This document shows positions 1 through 6,518 of a DNA stretch of 10,384 bases, piece by piece. The stretch's first letter is position 1. Every line of letters starts with the position of its first letter. The notes beneath the pieces were generated by a model that saw only the letters and a list, made by a program, of their open reading frames with translations, was not told the DNA's origin and did no database searches. The position numbers and the translations under genes are program-made. Source of the stretch: Microthrixaceae bacterium (GTDB lineage Bacteria > Actinomycetota > Acidimicrobiia > Acidimicrobiales > Acidimicrobilacustridaceae); the NCBI GenBank assembly GCA_023264915.1, contig JAHFUU010000040.1:1-10384 (forward strand), read 5' to 3'.

Positions 1-1
1 G

Positions 2-91
2 CTCGCCGACTCGGCCAACGGTGCCTACTACAACGCCTCTGATCCCAAGAGCATCAACAAGATCTTCACGCAGGTCATCTCGAACTTCTGA
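2..91 (+). CDS. C-terminal fragment of a probable VWA-domain protein (partial, 5' end outside window)
   Basis: An open frame enters from the left edge and ends at the TGA at 89-91, giving 29 residues that begin LADSANGAYYNASDP and end with TQVISNF. A 'G-x-YY-x-A-x-D' stretch followed by an amphipathic helix with 'I-x-x-IF-x-x-V' is what usually closes a von Willebrand factor A domain in bacterial surface or membrane proteins, where the last helix packs on the Rossmann-like sheet. The metal-binding DxSxS motif would lie upstream of the window and cannot be checked. The stop is only 15 bases before the GTG of the next gene, so the two are probably cotranscribed. The VWA call rests on a short tail and is moderate; the reading frame itself is convincing because the following gene uses the same frame. 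Confidence 0.5.
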   Translation, partial: LADSANGAYYNASDPKSINKIFTQVISNF

Positions 92-106
92 TGGCAGACT
101 GGCTGG

Positions 107-1174
107 GTGAGTCGGCTCAAGCTCCGCGACCGCATATACAACCGCAAGGTCGGCAACGCCATGACCGGCCCCCTCGGCATCGTGTGTGCCGGCGGGGGTG
201 TGGCTGCGGGGCTGGTCCTCGGCTTGCCGATCATCGCGGCCTTCGGGTTGGGTGCGGTTGCATGGGCCGTGCGAGTGGCTGTTGCCATGCCGCGGGGCAT
301 CGACCTCGACGGTACCGATCCCTTCGTGCTGGCAGAGCCATGGCGCTCGTATGTGTGGAAGGCCAAGAAGTCGAGGCGGGCCTTCTTCGACGCCATCGGC
401 CAGACACGGCAGGGACCGCTCAAGGACCGGCTCGAGAGCATCGCTGACCGCATAGAGACGGGCGTGGCCGAGTGCTGGTCGATCGCCCAAAGCGGCCAAG
501 CCCTCGCTCAAGCTCGGAGCCAGATCGACACCGCCAGCGTTCAGGCAGAGCTGAGCCAGATCAACTGGAACCCCACGGGCGTCGCGCCGACGCCGGGAAG
601 TTCACGGGCCGAGACCGTCTCGGCCCTCGAATCCCAGCTGGCGACCGCTGCACGGCTCGACAAGGTCATCGGCGACACCGACGACAAGCTGCGGCTGCTC
701 GATGCACGCCTCAGCGAAGCCGTCACACGCGCGATCGAGCTGTCAGCACGCGGGCAGCAGGTCGACGAGATCGCCTCGCTGGTCACAGACGTCGACTCGG
801 TGGTCAGCGACATGGAGTCCCTCCGCCTCGCGCTCGACGAGACGGACCGTGTCACCGGGGCGAGCATGCCAGCGGCACCTGCCACCCAACCCGGCACGGC
901 ACCCCCGACAGAACCTGTGGCACAGGGGTCACCCGGTCTGGCCTCACCAGGCCCGGCCGGCCTGCCCGAGGGCCAGCTTTCGAACATCCCCCAGATGCCC
1001 GCGACACGAGCCGAGGAGACCGCAGCCCGGGCAGAGCCACCACCAAGAGCACAAGCCACATGGGACGCCGAACCTGCGCCCGGCTCAGAGCCCGCCCCGG
1101 TGACTGACCCGCAGGCTGAGGCCCAGCCCAACTCTCGAGCCCAACCCCCCTCGCCAAGACAGCGGCCTGCATGA
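107..1174 (+). CDS. Unrecognised membrane protein: two-helix hairpin, helical domain, Pro/Ala-rich tail
   Basis: I do not recognise a named family. The 355-residue product has a basic N-terminus (about 1-18, many Arg and Lys), two adjacent hydrophobic segments (about 22-41 and 43-61) that form a likely membrane hairpin, and a soluble region (about 75-250) rich in Ala, Glu, Gln, Leu and Arg with heptad-like helices (around 95-150 and 170-245). A Pro/Ala/Thr/Glu-rich low-complexity tail follows (about 253-355). The start is GTG at 107, with no clear Shine-Dalgarno; ATG at 161 (residue 19) is an alternative that would remove the basic leader but keep both membrane helices. It follows a VWA-protein tail by 15 bases and precedes murJ, which suggests a role in the cell envelope. 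The helical middle could bind the VWA partner or PspA, but that is inference. Confidence 0.75.
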   Translation: MSRLKLRDRIYNRKVGNAMTGPLGIVCAGGGVAAGLVLGLPIIAAFGLGAVAWAVRVAVAMPRGIDLDGTDPFVLAEPWRSYVWKAKKSRRAFFDAIGQTRQGPLKDRLESIADRIETGVAECWSIAQSGQALAQARSQIDTASVQAELSQINWNPTGVAPTPGSSRAETVSALESQLATAARLDKVIGDTDDKLRLLDARLSEAVTRAIELSARGQQVDEIASLVTDVDSVVSDMESLRLALDETDRVTGASMPAAPATQPGTAPPTEPVAQGSPGLASPGPAGLPEGQLSNIPQMPATRAEETAARAEPPPRAQATWDAEPAPGSEPAPVTDPQAEAQPNSRAQPPSPRQRPA

Positions 1175-1248
1175 GCCTGAGAGGCCGGCGCTCCTCGACC
1201 GCACGCGAGGCCAGCGCGCTGGTGACCCCTTGGCCGGCGGTGCAATGA
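1171..1248 (+). CDS. Possible 25-residue coupling ORF between the membrane-protein gene and murJ
   Basis: An ATG at 1171 overlaps the TGA (1172-1174) of the upstream gene as ATGA. This frame runs 25 codons and ends in TGA at 1246-1248, which again overlaps the likely murJ ATG (1245) as ATGA. The peptide begins MSLRGRRSSTARE and is basic at its N-terminus, with no recognisable domain. No good Shine-Dalgarno precedes it. It could carry ribosomes from one gene to the next by termination-reinitiation, or the double overlap could be chance in a 70-base spacer. Protein-level evidence is absent, so confidence in it as a translated gene is low. Confidence 0.25.
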   Translation: MSLRGRRSSTAREASALVTPWPAVQ

Positions 1249-2855
1249 CCGGGCCCAGCGAGCCCGTAGGCAGCGAGGCTCCCCCCGAAGCGCAGGTTGC
1301 CGGCAGCGGTGCAGCGCTCATGCGCTCCAGCGCCGTCGTGGCCGTCGGCACCGGGCTCAGCCGGCTCACGGGGCTTGCCCGCACGATCGCGCAGGCTGTC
1401 GTGCTGGGCAAGGTCATCGGCGACGTGTACAACGGCGCCAACACTCTTCCCAACCTGCTCTATGACCTGCTTCTCGGAGGGGTGCTCGCCGCGACGCTCG
1501 TTCCGGTGTTCGTCGAGAACCGCTCCCGGCGCGACAGCGAGGCCTCCGATGCGGTGATGACCGTGCTGGGAGTGGCCCTGGTCGGCGTCACGGCTGTGTC
1601 GATGATGCTGTGTCCGTTCCTCGGCGCAGTGTTCACCGACACCGACCTCGAGCGCCAGCACGCCACCGCCCTGTTGTGGATGTTCCTGCCCCAGATCTTC
1701 TTCTACGGGCTCACGACGTTGCTCAGCGGCCTGCTGAACGCTCACCGGCGGTTTGCGGCCGCCGCGTTCGCACCGGTTCTGAACAACGTCGTGACCATAG
1801 GCGTGCTCGGGTGGTTCAGCGTCAGGGTGGGCTCTGCGCCGACCCTCGATCAGCTGTCTGCTGACCCTTGGTTGGTGTGGCTCCTCGGGCTCGGCACCAC
1901 CGCGGGCATCGCGGTCCAGGCGCTCGTACTGGTCCCGGCGGTCCGCCGAGCTCGCATCCCCTGGCGCTGGCGCTTCGAGCCGTCCAACCCCGCGGTCCGA
2001 ACCGTGGTCCGCCTCTCTGGTTGGACCTTCGGGTACGTGGCAACCAACGCCATCACGATCGGCACGATCATCGCGCTCGCGGAGCACTCGACTGAGGGGG
2101 CCACCACTGCATACACGTACGCATACCAGTTCTTCCAGCTTCCCTATGGCGTCCTGGCGGTATCGGTCATCACCGCTTTCATGCCCGAGCTCTCCCAGCT
2201 CGCCCTGGACCGCGACCAGTCCGGGTTTGGCGGGCGCTTCATGCTGGCGCTGCGGCTGACAGTGCTGCTGGTGGTGCCCGCGGCGATCGGCCTCGTGGTT
2301 CTCGCGTTGCCGATCGTCTCCACGCTGTTCGAGTACCGGTCCTTCACGAGCGAGCTCACCCACATTACCGCTGACACCCTGGCCGCGTTCGCTGTGGGCC
2401 TGCCGTCGTTCGCGCTGTTCCTCTTGTCAGTGCGCGGCTTGTATGCGATGAAGGACACGCGCACGCCGTTCCTGTTGAACCTCGGCGAGTCGGGGCTCAC
2501 GCTGGTGCTCGCGATCCCTCTCATGGGGCGCGGCGCGGCAGGCCTGGCGCTTGCGTTCGCATCTGGATACCTGGTCTTCGGGTTCGTGGCGCTCGCGGTG
2601 CTCGGGCACAGGGTCGGCGGCTTGCCGTGGGCGGCAAGCTTCGGCTCGCTGGCCAAGGTCGCCGCAGCAGCGGTTGCCTGCGCTGTGTCTGTGCTCGTGG
2701 TTGCCCGGTTCGTCGGGGGCGACAGCGGTGCCGGTGCCGCGGCGCGCCTGGCGGTCGGGGTGGTGACCGGGGCCGGCATCTACCTGGGTGTGTGCGCTGT
2801 ACTGCGGGTCCCCGAGCTCAAGGCCGCAGCCGGCGTCCTGCGTCGGCCGGGCTGA
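1245..2855 (+). CDS. murJ: Lipid II flippase MurJ (MviN family)
   Basis: MurJ moves the peptidoglycan precursor lipid II from the inner to the outer face of the cytoplasmic membrane, and is an essential MOP-superfamily transporter. The 536-residue product is almost entirely hydrophobic helices (about 14 by eye), the family's normal topology. The signature N-terminal region is present: SR-x5-R at residues 39-46 aligns with E. coli Arg18 and Arg24, followed by NTLPNLLYDLLLGGVLAATLVP (about 66-87). The Arg-Arg after LPNLL in E. coli is Tyr-Asp here, which I recall as usual for actinobacterial MurJ. No mycobacterial-type C-terminal pseudokinase extension is present. I chose ATG 1245; TTG 1230 (5 residues longer) and ATG 1320 (511 residues, starting MRSSAVVAVGTG) are alternatives, none with a strong ribosome site. 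The gene sits within a plus-strand envelope block before pspA. Confidence 0.95.
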   Translation: MTGPSEPVGSEAPPEAQVAGSGAALMRSSAVVAVGTGLSRLTGLARTIAQAVVLGKVIGDVYNGANTLPNLLYDLLLGGVLAATLVPVFVENRSRRDSEASDAVMTVLGVALVGVTAVSMMLCPFLGAVFTDTDLERQHATALLWMFLPQIFFYGLTTLLSGLLNAHRRFAAAAFAPVLNNVVTIGVLGWFSVRVGSAPTLDQLSADPWLVWLLGLGTTAGIAVQALVLVPAVRRARIPWRWRFEPSNPAVRTVVRLSGWTFGYVATNAITIGTIIALAEHSTEGATTAYTYAYQFFQLPYGVLAVSVITAFMPELSQLALDRDQSGFGGRFMLALRLTVLLVVPAAIGLVVLALPIVSTLFEYRSFTSELTHITADTLAAFAVGLPSFALFLLSVRGLYAMKDTRTPFLLNLGESGLTLVLAIPLMGRGAAGLALAFASGYLVFGFVALAVLGHRVGGLPWAASFGSLAKVAAAAVACAVSVLVVARFVGGDSGAGAAARLAVGVVTGAGIYLGVCAVLRVPELKAAAGVLRRPG

Positions 2856-3001
2856 CCAGGACACGGCCGGGCCGGCCAGCGGCAACCTTGTGCCTGACCA
2901 GCGCCACCGGGCGGCGGGCCGAGGGCCGGCAGGGCGCCCGTCGCCGGTCAATCTCACATCCGGGTGCCGGCGTGGAGCGATCTGCCCTAACCTGGGCGCC
3001 T
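2856..3001 (+). promoter_or_regulatory. murJ-pspA spacer with a possible leaderless pspA promoter
   Basis: This 146-base spacer has no good reading frame of its own; the frame open from upstream into pspA shows no protein-like composition. Directly before the pspA ATG (3002) there is no Shine-Dalgarno, but a TAACCT hexamer at 2988-2993 fits the actinobacterial -10 consensus TAnnnT and would place transcription start about 7 bases later, at or within a base or two of the ATG. That would give a leaderless mRNA, which is common in actinobacteria. I see no convincing -35 element 16-18 bases upstream. If correct, pspA has its own promoter rather than relying on murJ read-through. The evidence is a single short motif plus position. 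Confidence 0.3.
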
Positions 3002-3874
3002 ATGTGGAAAGCCTTCAAGCGCTGGTGGAAGTACACCGTGATGCGCACAAACAAGTCCCTCGACGAGCGTGCCGATCCCAAGATCCAGCTCGAGCAAGCG
3101 ATCCAGGACGCCCAGGAGCAGCACCGGCGGCTGAAGGAGCAGGCGGCCAACGTCATCGCCAACCAGAAGCAGGCCGAGATGCGGCTGAACCGCTCGATGG
3201 AGGAGTACGAGCGCCTCAACGCGAACGCTCGCCAGGCGATCCTGATGGCTGACGAAGCCCAGCGAGGCAACGACCAGCAAAAGACCCAGGAGTACACAGC
3301 TGCCGCCGAGTCCTTCGCCAACCGGCTGATCACCCTCGAATCCGAGGTCGAGCAGGGCAAGACGATGGTGCTCCAGGCATCTCAGGCCGCCGAGCAGGCC
3401 AAGGCGGCTGTTGCCACCAACGCCGGTGCGCTGCAAAAGAAGCTTGGCGAGCGCCAGAAGCTGCTGAGCCAGCTCGACCAGGCCAAGATGCAAGAGCAGA
3501 TGAACACGGCCATGGCTCAGCTCAACGAGGCGGTCGGTGAGGACGTGCCGACCTTCAACGAGATCCGCGACAAGATCGAGGCCCGCTACGCCAAGGCCAA
3601 GAGCTCAGCCGAGCTGACCGAAGCATCAGTCGAGTCCAACATGCTCGAGATCGAGCAGGCTGCCCGCAACGTCGAGGCCCAGGCTCGCCTGGCACAGATC
3701 CGCGAGCAGCTCGGCCTTGCGCCGGCACCGGCAGCCGGTGAAGGGCAGGCCGCGGTCAGCACCACTGCCGCGACCGGTGGCGAGCTGAACGCCTCGACCG
3801 AGCCTGCCGCCGAGCAAGTGGCGAGCACCGAGGCCGAGGCCCAACCCGCGCCGCAGAACCAGTCGACGAACTGA
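3002..3874 (+). CDS. pspA: PspA/IM30 (Vipp1)-family membrane-stress protein
   Basis: PspA-family proteins bind the inner face of stressed membranes and assemble into ESCRT-III-like rods or rings that stabilise leaky bilayers. The 290-residue product begins MWKAFKRWWKYTVMRTNKSL, an amphipathic membrane-binding helix, followed by the family hallmark DPKIQLEQAIQDAQEQHRRL (about 25-44) and long charged helices with coiled-coil periodicity through about residue 160. A second helical stretch (about 178-240) includes VPTFNEIRDKIEARYAKAKS. The last 50 residues (from about 241) are a low-complexity Ala/Pro/Glu/Thr tail, longer than in classical PspA. I chose ATG 3002 because the protein homology starts exactly there; the frame is open back to 2627 but that extension is Arg/Gly/Cys-rich antisense-like sequence overlapping the murJ 3' end. 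No pspBC or pspF genes are adjacent, so its regulator is not visible here. Confidence 0.93.
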   Translation: MWKAFKRWWKYTVMRTNKSLDERADPKIQLEQAIQDAQEQHRRLKEQAANVIANQKQAEMRLNRSMEEYERLNANARQAILMADEAQRGNDQQKTQEYTAAAESFANRLITLESEVEQGKTMVLQASQAAEQAKAAVATNAGALQKKLGERQKLLSQLDQAKMQEQMNTAMAQLNEAVGEDVPTFNEIRDKIEARYAKAKSSAELTEASVESNMLEIEQAARNVEAQARLAQIREQLGLAPAPAAGEGQAAVSTTAATGGELNASTEPAAEQVASTEAEAQPAPQNQSTN

Positions 3875-3890
3875 ACCGGCTCCGACAGGC

Positions 3891-3912
3891 GCTCTGGTCC
3901 CCCACCACGAGC
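3891..3912. terminator. Hairpin at the convergent pspA/proB junction (possible bidirectional terminator)
   Basis: Between the stop of pspA (3874) and the stop of proB on the other strand (3918) there are only 43 bases. Within them GCTCTGGT (3891-3898) and ACCACGAGC (3904-3912) form an 8-bp stem with a single bulged C and a CCCCC loop. Placement between two converging genes favours a shared transcription end. Neither side carries a run of T, so it does not satisfy a classical intrinsic terminator; such T-less hairpins are common in actinobacteria, but their activity is uncertain. Confidence 0.35.
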
Positions 3913-3917
3913 CTGGG

Positions 3918-5021
3918 TCAGGGCAGGACGACGAGATCGTCACGATGTATCAGGTAGGGGGGAACACCGTCGGGCAGCTCTGGTGAGCGGCGACCGGCCA
4001 TCTGGGTTGCCGTCTCGGAGTCGACCCGGACGATGCCCTTGGCGAACACGTCGCCTTCAGGTCCCGCCACCTCGACTGCGTCGTTCTCGTCGAACCTCCC
4101 CTCGATGCTGTCGACACCGGCCGACAGCAGCGAGGCCTTGCCGCCCACCAGGGCAGCGCGCGCGCCCTGGTCGACCACGATCGTGCCCCGAGCTCCGACG
4201 GCGAACGCGATCCACAGCTTGCGCGAGGACAGCTTGCGGTCATGGGGCAACACGACGGTGCCGGTGCCGGCGACCGAGCCCACGGCATCCAACAGCACGT
4301 CGGGGCGGTGGGCCGCAGCGATGACCGTGCGGACCCCGGACCATGCCGCGATCTTGGCGGCCGCCAGCTTCGAGGCCATCCCCCCACTGCCAGAGACGCT
4401 TCCTGGTGCACCGGCAACCGCTTCGAGCACGTGGTCGACCTCGACGATCTCTGAGATGAGCGACGCGTCAGAGTCCAGGCGAGGATCAGCGGTCAACAGG
4501 CCCTCTGTGTCGGTCAGCAGCACCAGCAGCTCAGCTCCGAGCAGGTGGGCGACGAGGGCAGCGATCCGGTCGTTGTCACCGAATCGGATCTCGTCATCGG
4601 CGATCGTGTCGTTCTCGTTGACGACAGGGACCACACCGAGATCCAGCAGCCGGGCCAACGTGTTGCGGGCATGCAGGTACTGGCTGCGCTCGCGGAAGTC
4701 GAGGGGAGCCACCAGCACCTGGCCGGCCACCAGGCCATGGGAGGCAAGTGCTTCGTCATAGACCTGCATAAGGCGGCTCTGGCCGACCGCAGCGACCGCC
4801 TGCAAAGTGACAGCGTCACGTGGCCGGCGCTCGCCGGCGAGATCCAGTGCCGGCAGGCCTGCCCCGATGGCACCGGAGGTGACGATGACGACCTGATGGC
4901 CACAAGCCCGAAGGCCGGCAACCTCGCGACAGAGCTTGGCTACGGCCGACCGCGACACGGTCCCGCTGTCCTCGGTAACCGAGGACGTCCCGATCTTGGC
5001 CACGACGATCATGGGTGACAT
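3918..5021 (-). CDS. proB: Glutamate 5-kinase with C-terminal PUA domain
   Basis: ProB phosphorylates L-glutamate with ATP to gamma-glutamyl phosphate, the first step of proline biosynthesis, in the cytoplasm. The 367-residue product has the full-length bacterial architecture. The amino-acid kinase domain (about 1-255) shows KIGTSS (9-14), VTSGAIGAG (47-55), the substrate motif NENDTI (135-140) with FGDND (147-151), LLTDTEGL (168-175) and the GGMASK nucleotide loop (213-218). The PUA domain follows (about 275-360), beginning after LWIAFAVGARGTIVVDQGA. The start ATG at 5021 gives MSPMIVVAKIG; the internal Met4 (5012) is a possible alternative. It lies 36 bases after obgE and is the last gene of the minus-strand block. 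The partner gene proA does not follow: the next gene is pspA in the opposite direction. Confidence 0.96.
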   Translation of the reverse strand: MSPMIVVAKIGTSSVTEDSGTVSRSAVAKLCREVAGLRACGHQVVIVTSGAIGAGLPALDLAGERRPRDAVTLQAVAAVGQSRLMQVYDEALASHGLVAGQVLVAPLDFRERSQYLHARNTLARLLDLGVVPVVNENDTIADDEIRFGDNDRIAALVAHLLGAELLVLLTDTEGLLTADPRLDSDASLISEIVEVDHVLEAVAGAPGSVSGSGGMASKLAAAKIAAWSGVRTVIAAAHRPDVLLDAVGSVAGTGTVVLPHDRKLSSRKLWIAFAVGARGTIVVDQGARAALVGGKASLLSAGVDSIEGRFDENDAVEVAGPEGDVFAKGIVRVDSETATQMAGRRSPELPDGVPPYLIHRDDLVVLP

Positions 5022-5057
5022 CTTGGTCGATGCCAGGCACCGGGGAGCAACCCTCGT

Positions 5058-6320
5058 TCAGGTGTCCTCTTGGTACTCGAAGCTGAGGTCGCCTATCCGG
5101 ACCATGTCACCGCCGGTGGCACCGGCGCGGGCCAGGGCCCGATCGACCCCGAGCTTCCGCAGCCGGTGCTGCGCGAAGTCAAGCGCGTCGGGCTTGGTCA
5201 GATCAGACAACGCCACGGCGCGCTCGGCCTCGCGGCCAGTCACGACAAAGGACCCGTCATCGTCGCGCCCGACCGCAAATCCCTCAGCCACCGGACGGTG
5301 AAGGACGAATGCCTCGCGAGCTGGCTCGGCATCGCGGGCTGCGGCCACCTCTTGGATGAGGCGGCCGACCAGCTCGTCGGTCCCCTGGCCGGTGACTGCC
5401 GAGATCACCAGCTCGGGCCGGCTGCCGTCCGGGCCCGCCACATCAGCCCTGGAGCCCGCTGTCACCCGCCTCCGCTCCAGGAGCTCTGGCTGGTAACAGC
5501 CCAGCTCGCCAAGGAGGATCCGCTCCTGTGCCGCCGGGTCAGGGAGGCCGGTTCCCTCAGCCAGGTCGACCAGCACGAGCAGCACGCGGGCCCGCTCGAC
5601 GTGGCGCAGGAACTCGAGCCCGAGTCCCTTGCCCTCGCTCGCGCCCTCGATGAGCCCCGGGATGTCTGCCACCACGAGATCGGTGCCTCCAGGCCCGCGA
5701 ACGACGCCCAGGTTGGGCTCGAGGGTCGTGAACGGGTAGTCGGCGATCTTCGGCTTGGCGGCCGAGATGCGCGAGATCAGCGTCGACTTGCCGACGTTGG
5801 GAAACCCGACGATGGCGACGTCGGCCATCAGCTTGAGCTCCAGTCGCAGCCAGCGCTCCTCGCCCCGCTCACCCTGCTCGGCAAATGACGGGGCGCGGCG
5901 GCGGTTGGACAGGAACCTGGCGTTGCCGCGTCCACCGCGCCCGCCTGCGGCCGCCAACCAGCGGTCACCCTGCTCGACGAGATCGGCCAGCACCGTCCCG
6001 TCGAGGTCCGCCACGACGGTTCCCTCGGGCACCGGAACTTCCAGGGACCCACCGGCGGCGCCGTGCATCTTCTTGCCCGATCCGTGCTTCCCGCTGGCTG
6101 CCCTCCGGTGCGGGTGATCGCGGAAGGCGATCAGCGAGGAGACGTTGCGGTCAGCGACCAGCCACACGTCACCTCCGGCCCCACCGTCACCGCCATCGGG
6201 CCCACCCTTGGGCACGTGCGCCTCGCGCCTGACCGACACCGCCCCGGCCCCGCCGTCCCCGCCGCGGACGCACAGGTTGCACTCGTCGACGAAATCACCC
6301 GTTCCGCGATCTCTGTTCAC
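5058..6320 (-). CDS. obgE: Obg/CgtA GTPase
   Basis: Obg is an essential slow GTPase that associates with the 50S ribosomal subunit and links ribosome maturation to growth and stress. The 420-residue product has three parts. The glycine-rich Obg fold (about 9-166) contains VRGGDGGAGAVSVRREAHVP and the PKGGPDGGDGG stretch. The G domain (about 167-330) has G1 GFPNVGKST (172-180), G2 region PFTTLEPNLG and G3 DIPG (219-222). A C-terminal OCT domain covers about 340-420. The G4 motif, normally NKxD, reads S-R-A-D (290-293): the Asp is kept but Asn and Lys are replaced. G5 is probably SAV (307-309). The start is GTG at 6320, adding about eight residues before the usual first motif (FVDE); no closer start codon exists in frame. 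It is followed by proB after 37 bases. Confidence 0.97.
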   Translation of the reverse strand: MNRDRGTGDFVDECNLCVRGGDGGAGAVSVRREAHVPKGGPDGGDGGAGGDVWLVADRNVSSLIAFRDHPHRRAASGKHGSGKKMHGAAGGSLEVPVPEGTVVADLDGTVLADLVEQGDRWLAAAGGRGGRGNARFLSNRRRAPSFAEQGERGEERWLRLELKLMADVAIVGFPNVGKSTLISRISAAKPKIADYPFTTLEPNLGVVRGPGGTDLVVADIPGLIEGASEGKGLGLEFLRHVERARVLLVLVDLAEGTGLPDPAAQERILLGELGCYQPELLERRRVTAGSRADVAGPDGSRPELVISAVTGQGTDELVGRLIQEVAAARDAEPAREAFVLHRPVAEGFAVGRDDDGSFVVTGREAERAVALSDLTKPDALDFAQHRLRKLGVDRALARAGATGGDMVRIGDLSFEYQEDT

Positions 6321-6414
6321 GAGGCCGTCCGATGACGGGCGCTTCGGTGCACAGCGATGAGGATAGGGCCCAGGTGTTCGACAACGAGACTCGGTGAGGG
6401 CAAGGGCTCACGAC

Positions 6415-6480
6415 CATCACACGACCGGCATCATCACACGACCGGCATCATCACACGACCGGCACCACCACACGACCCGG
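6415..6480. repeat. 17-bp tandem direct repeat, three good copies plus one degenerate
   Basis: The unit CATCACACGACCGGCAT occurs at 6415-6431 and 6432-6448 identically, at 6449-6465 with one change in the last base, and once more from 6466 in degenerate form (CACCACACGACCCGG). The period is exactly 17 bases with no spacer, so this is not a CRISPR array. On the minus strand the unit reads ATGCCGGTCGTGTGATG. It lies upstream of obgE and downstream of the tadG-like gene. It could be a cluster of regulator binding sites or simple slippage-generated repeat sequence; 17 bp is not a whole number of helical turns, so successive copies would face different sides of the DNA. Confidence 0.85.
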
Positions 6481-6499
6481 TACCAATGACCTGGGTCGT
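6472..6499 (-). terminator. Hairpin after the tadG-like gene (possible terminator)
   Basis: ACGACCC (6472-6478) and GGGTCGT (6493-6499) are perfect inverted complements; one G-C and one G-U pair extend the stem to 9 bp around a 10-base loop. It begins about 20 bases past the stop codon of the tadG-like gene in the direction of transcription, the expected place for the end of the pilus transcript. No T run follows on the minus strand, so it is not a textbook intrinsic terminator. Its distal arm overlaps the degenerate fourth copy of the 17-bp repeat. Confidence 0.4.
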
Positions 6500-6518
6500 T
6501 GGCGGAGCGGTGCTGGGG

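Larger units (their letters stand above)
6321..6518. other. 198-bp intergenic region between the tadG-like gene and obgE
   Basis: No supportable gene lies here. The region contains, in minus-strand order, a hairpin just after the tadG-like stop codon, the 17-bp tandem repeats, and about 90 bases directly before the obgE GTG. This last part has a weak TATCCT (minus strand, near 6360-6365) that could be a -10 element for obgE, but without a convincing -35. Since the pilus genes separate obgE from rplU-rpmA, an independent obgE promoter in this gap is plausible, and the separation from tadG (198 bp, against 2 and 16 bp between the pilus genes) supports a transcription-unit boundary. Confidence 0.5.

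Noticed and set aside
91..447. 118-residue plus-strand frame whose ATG overlaps the VWA stop as TGATG
   Set aside because: Despite the attractive overlap, the product is Arg/Gly/Cys/His-rich and lies out of frame within the 355-residue gene, whose membrane hairpin is much more protein-like.
852..2363. 503-residue open frame on the minus strand across the membrane-protein gene and murJ
   Set aside because: It lies opposite clear coding sequence of murJ, is full of His, Arg, Gly and Gln, has no domain-like pattern, and is the expected stop-free antisense frame of high-GC genes.
2627..3001. Long N-terminal extension of the pspA frame
   Set aside because: PspA homology begins exactly at the ATG at 3002. 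The extension overlaps the murJ 3' end and has an Arg/Gly/Cys-rich, non-protein-like composition.
4033..4761. 242-residue plus-strand frame opposite proB
   Set aside because: It is rich in Ser, Arg, Ala and Thr and mirrors proB, whose kinase motifs are complete on the minus strand.
6377..6385. TTCGACAAC here and its reverse complement at 9752-9760, both in the intergenic gaps flanking the pilus genes
   Set aside because: A shared 9-mer in opposite orientation is weak evidence for insertion boundaries; no longer flanking repeat or target-site duplication is seen.
6415..6480. CRISPR array or histidine-tag-like coding repeat
   Set aside because: The copies are only 17 bases and contiguous without spacers, and no cas gene is near. 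No supported reading frame uses the repeat.
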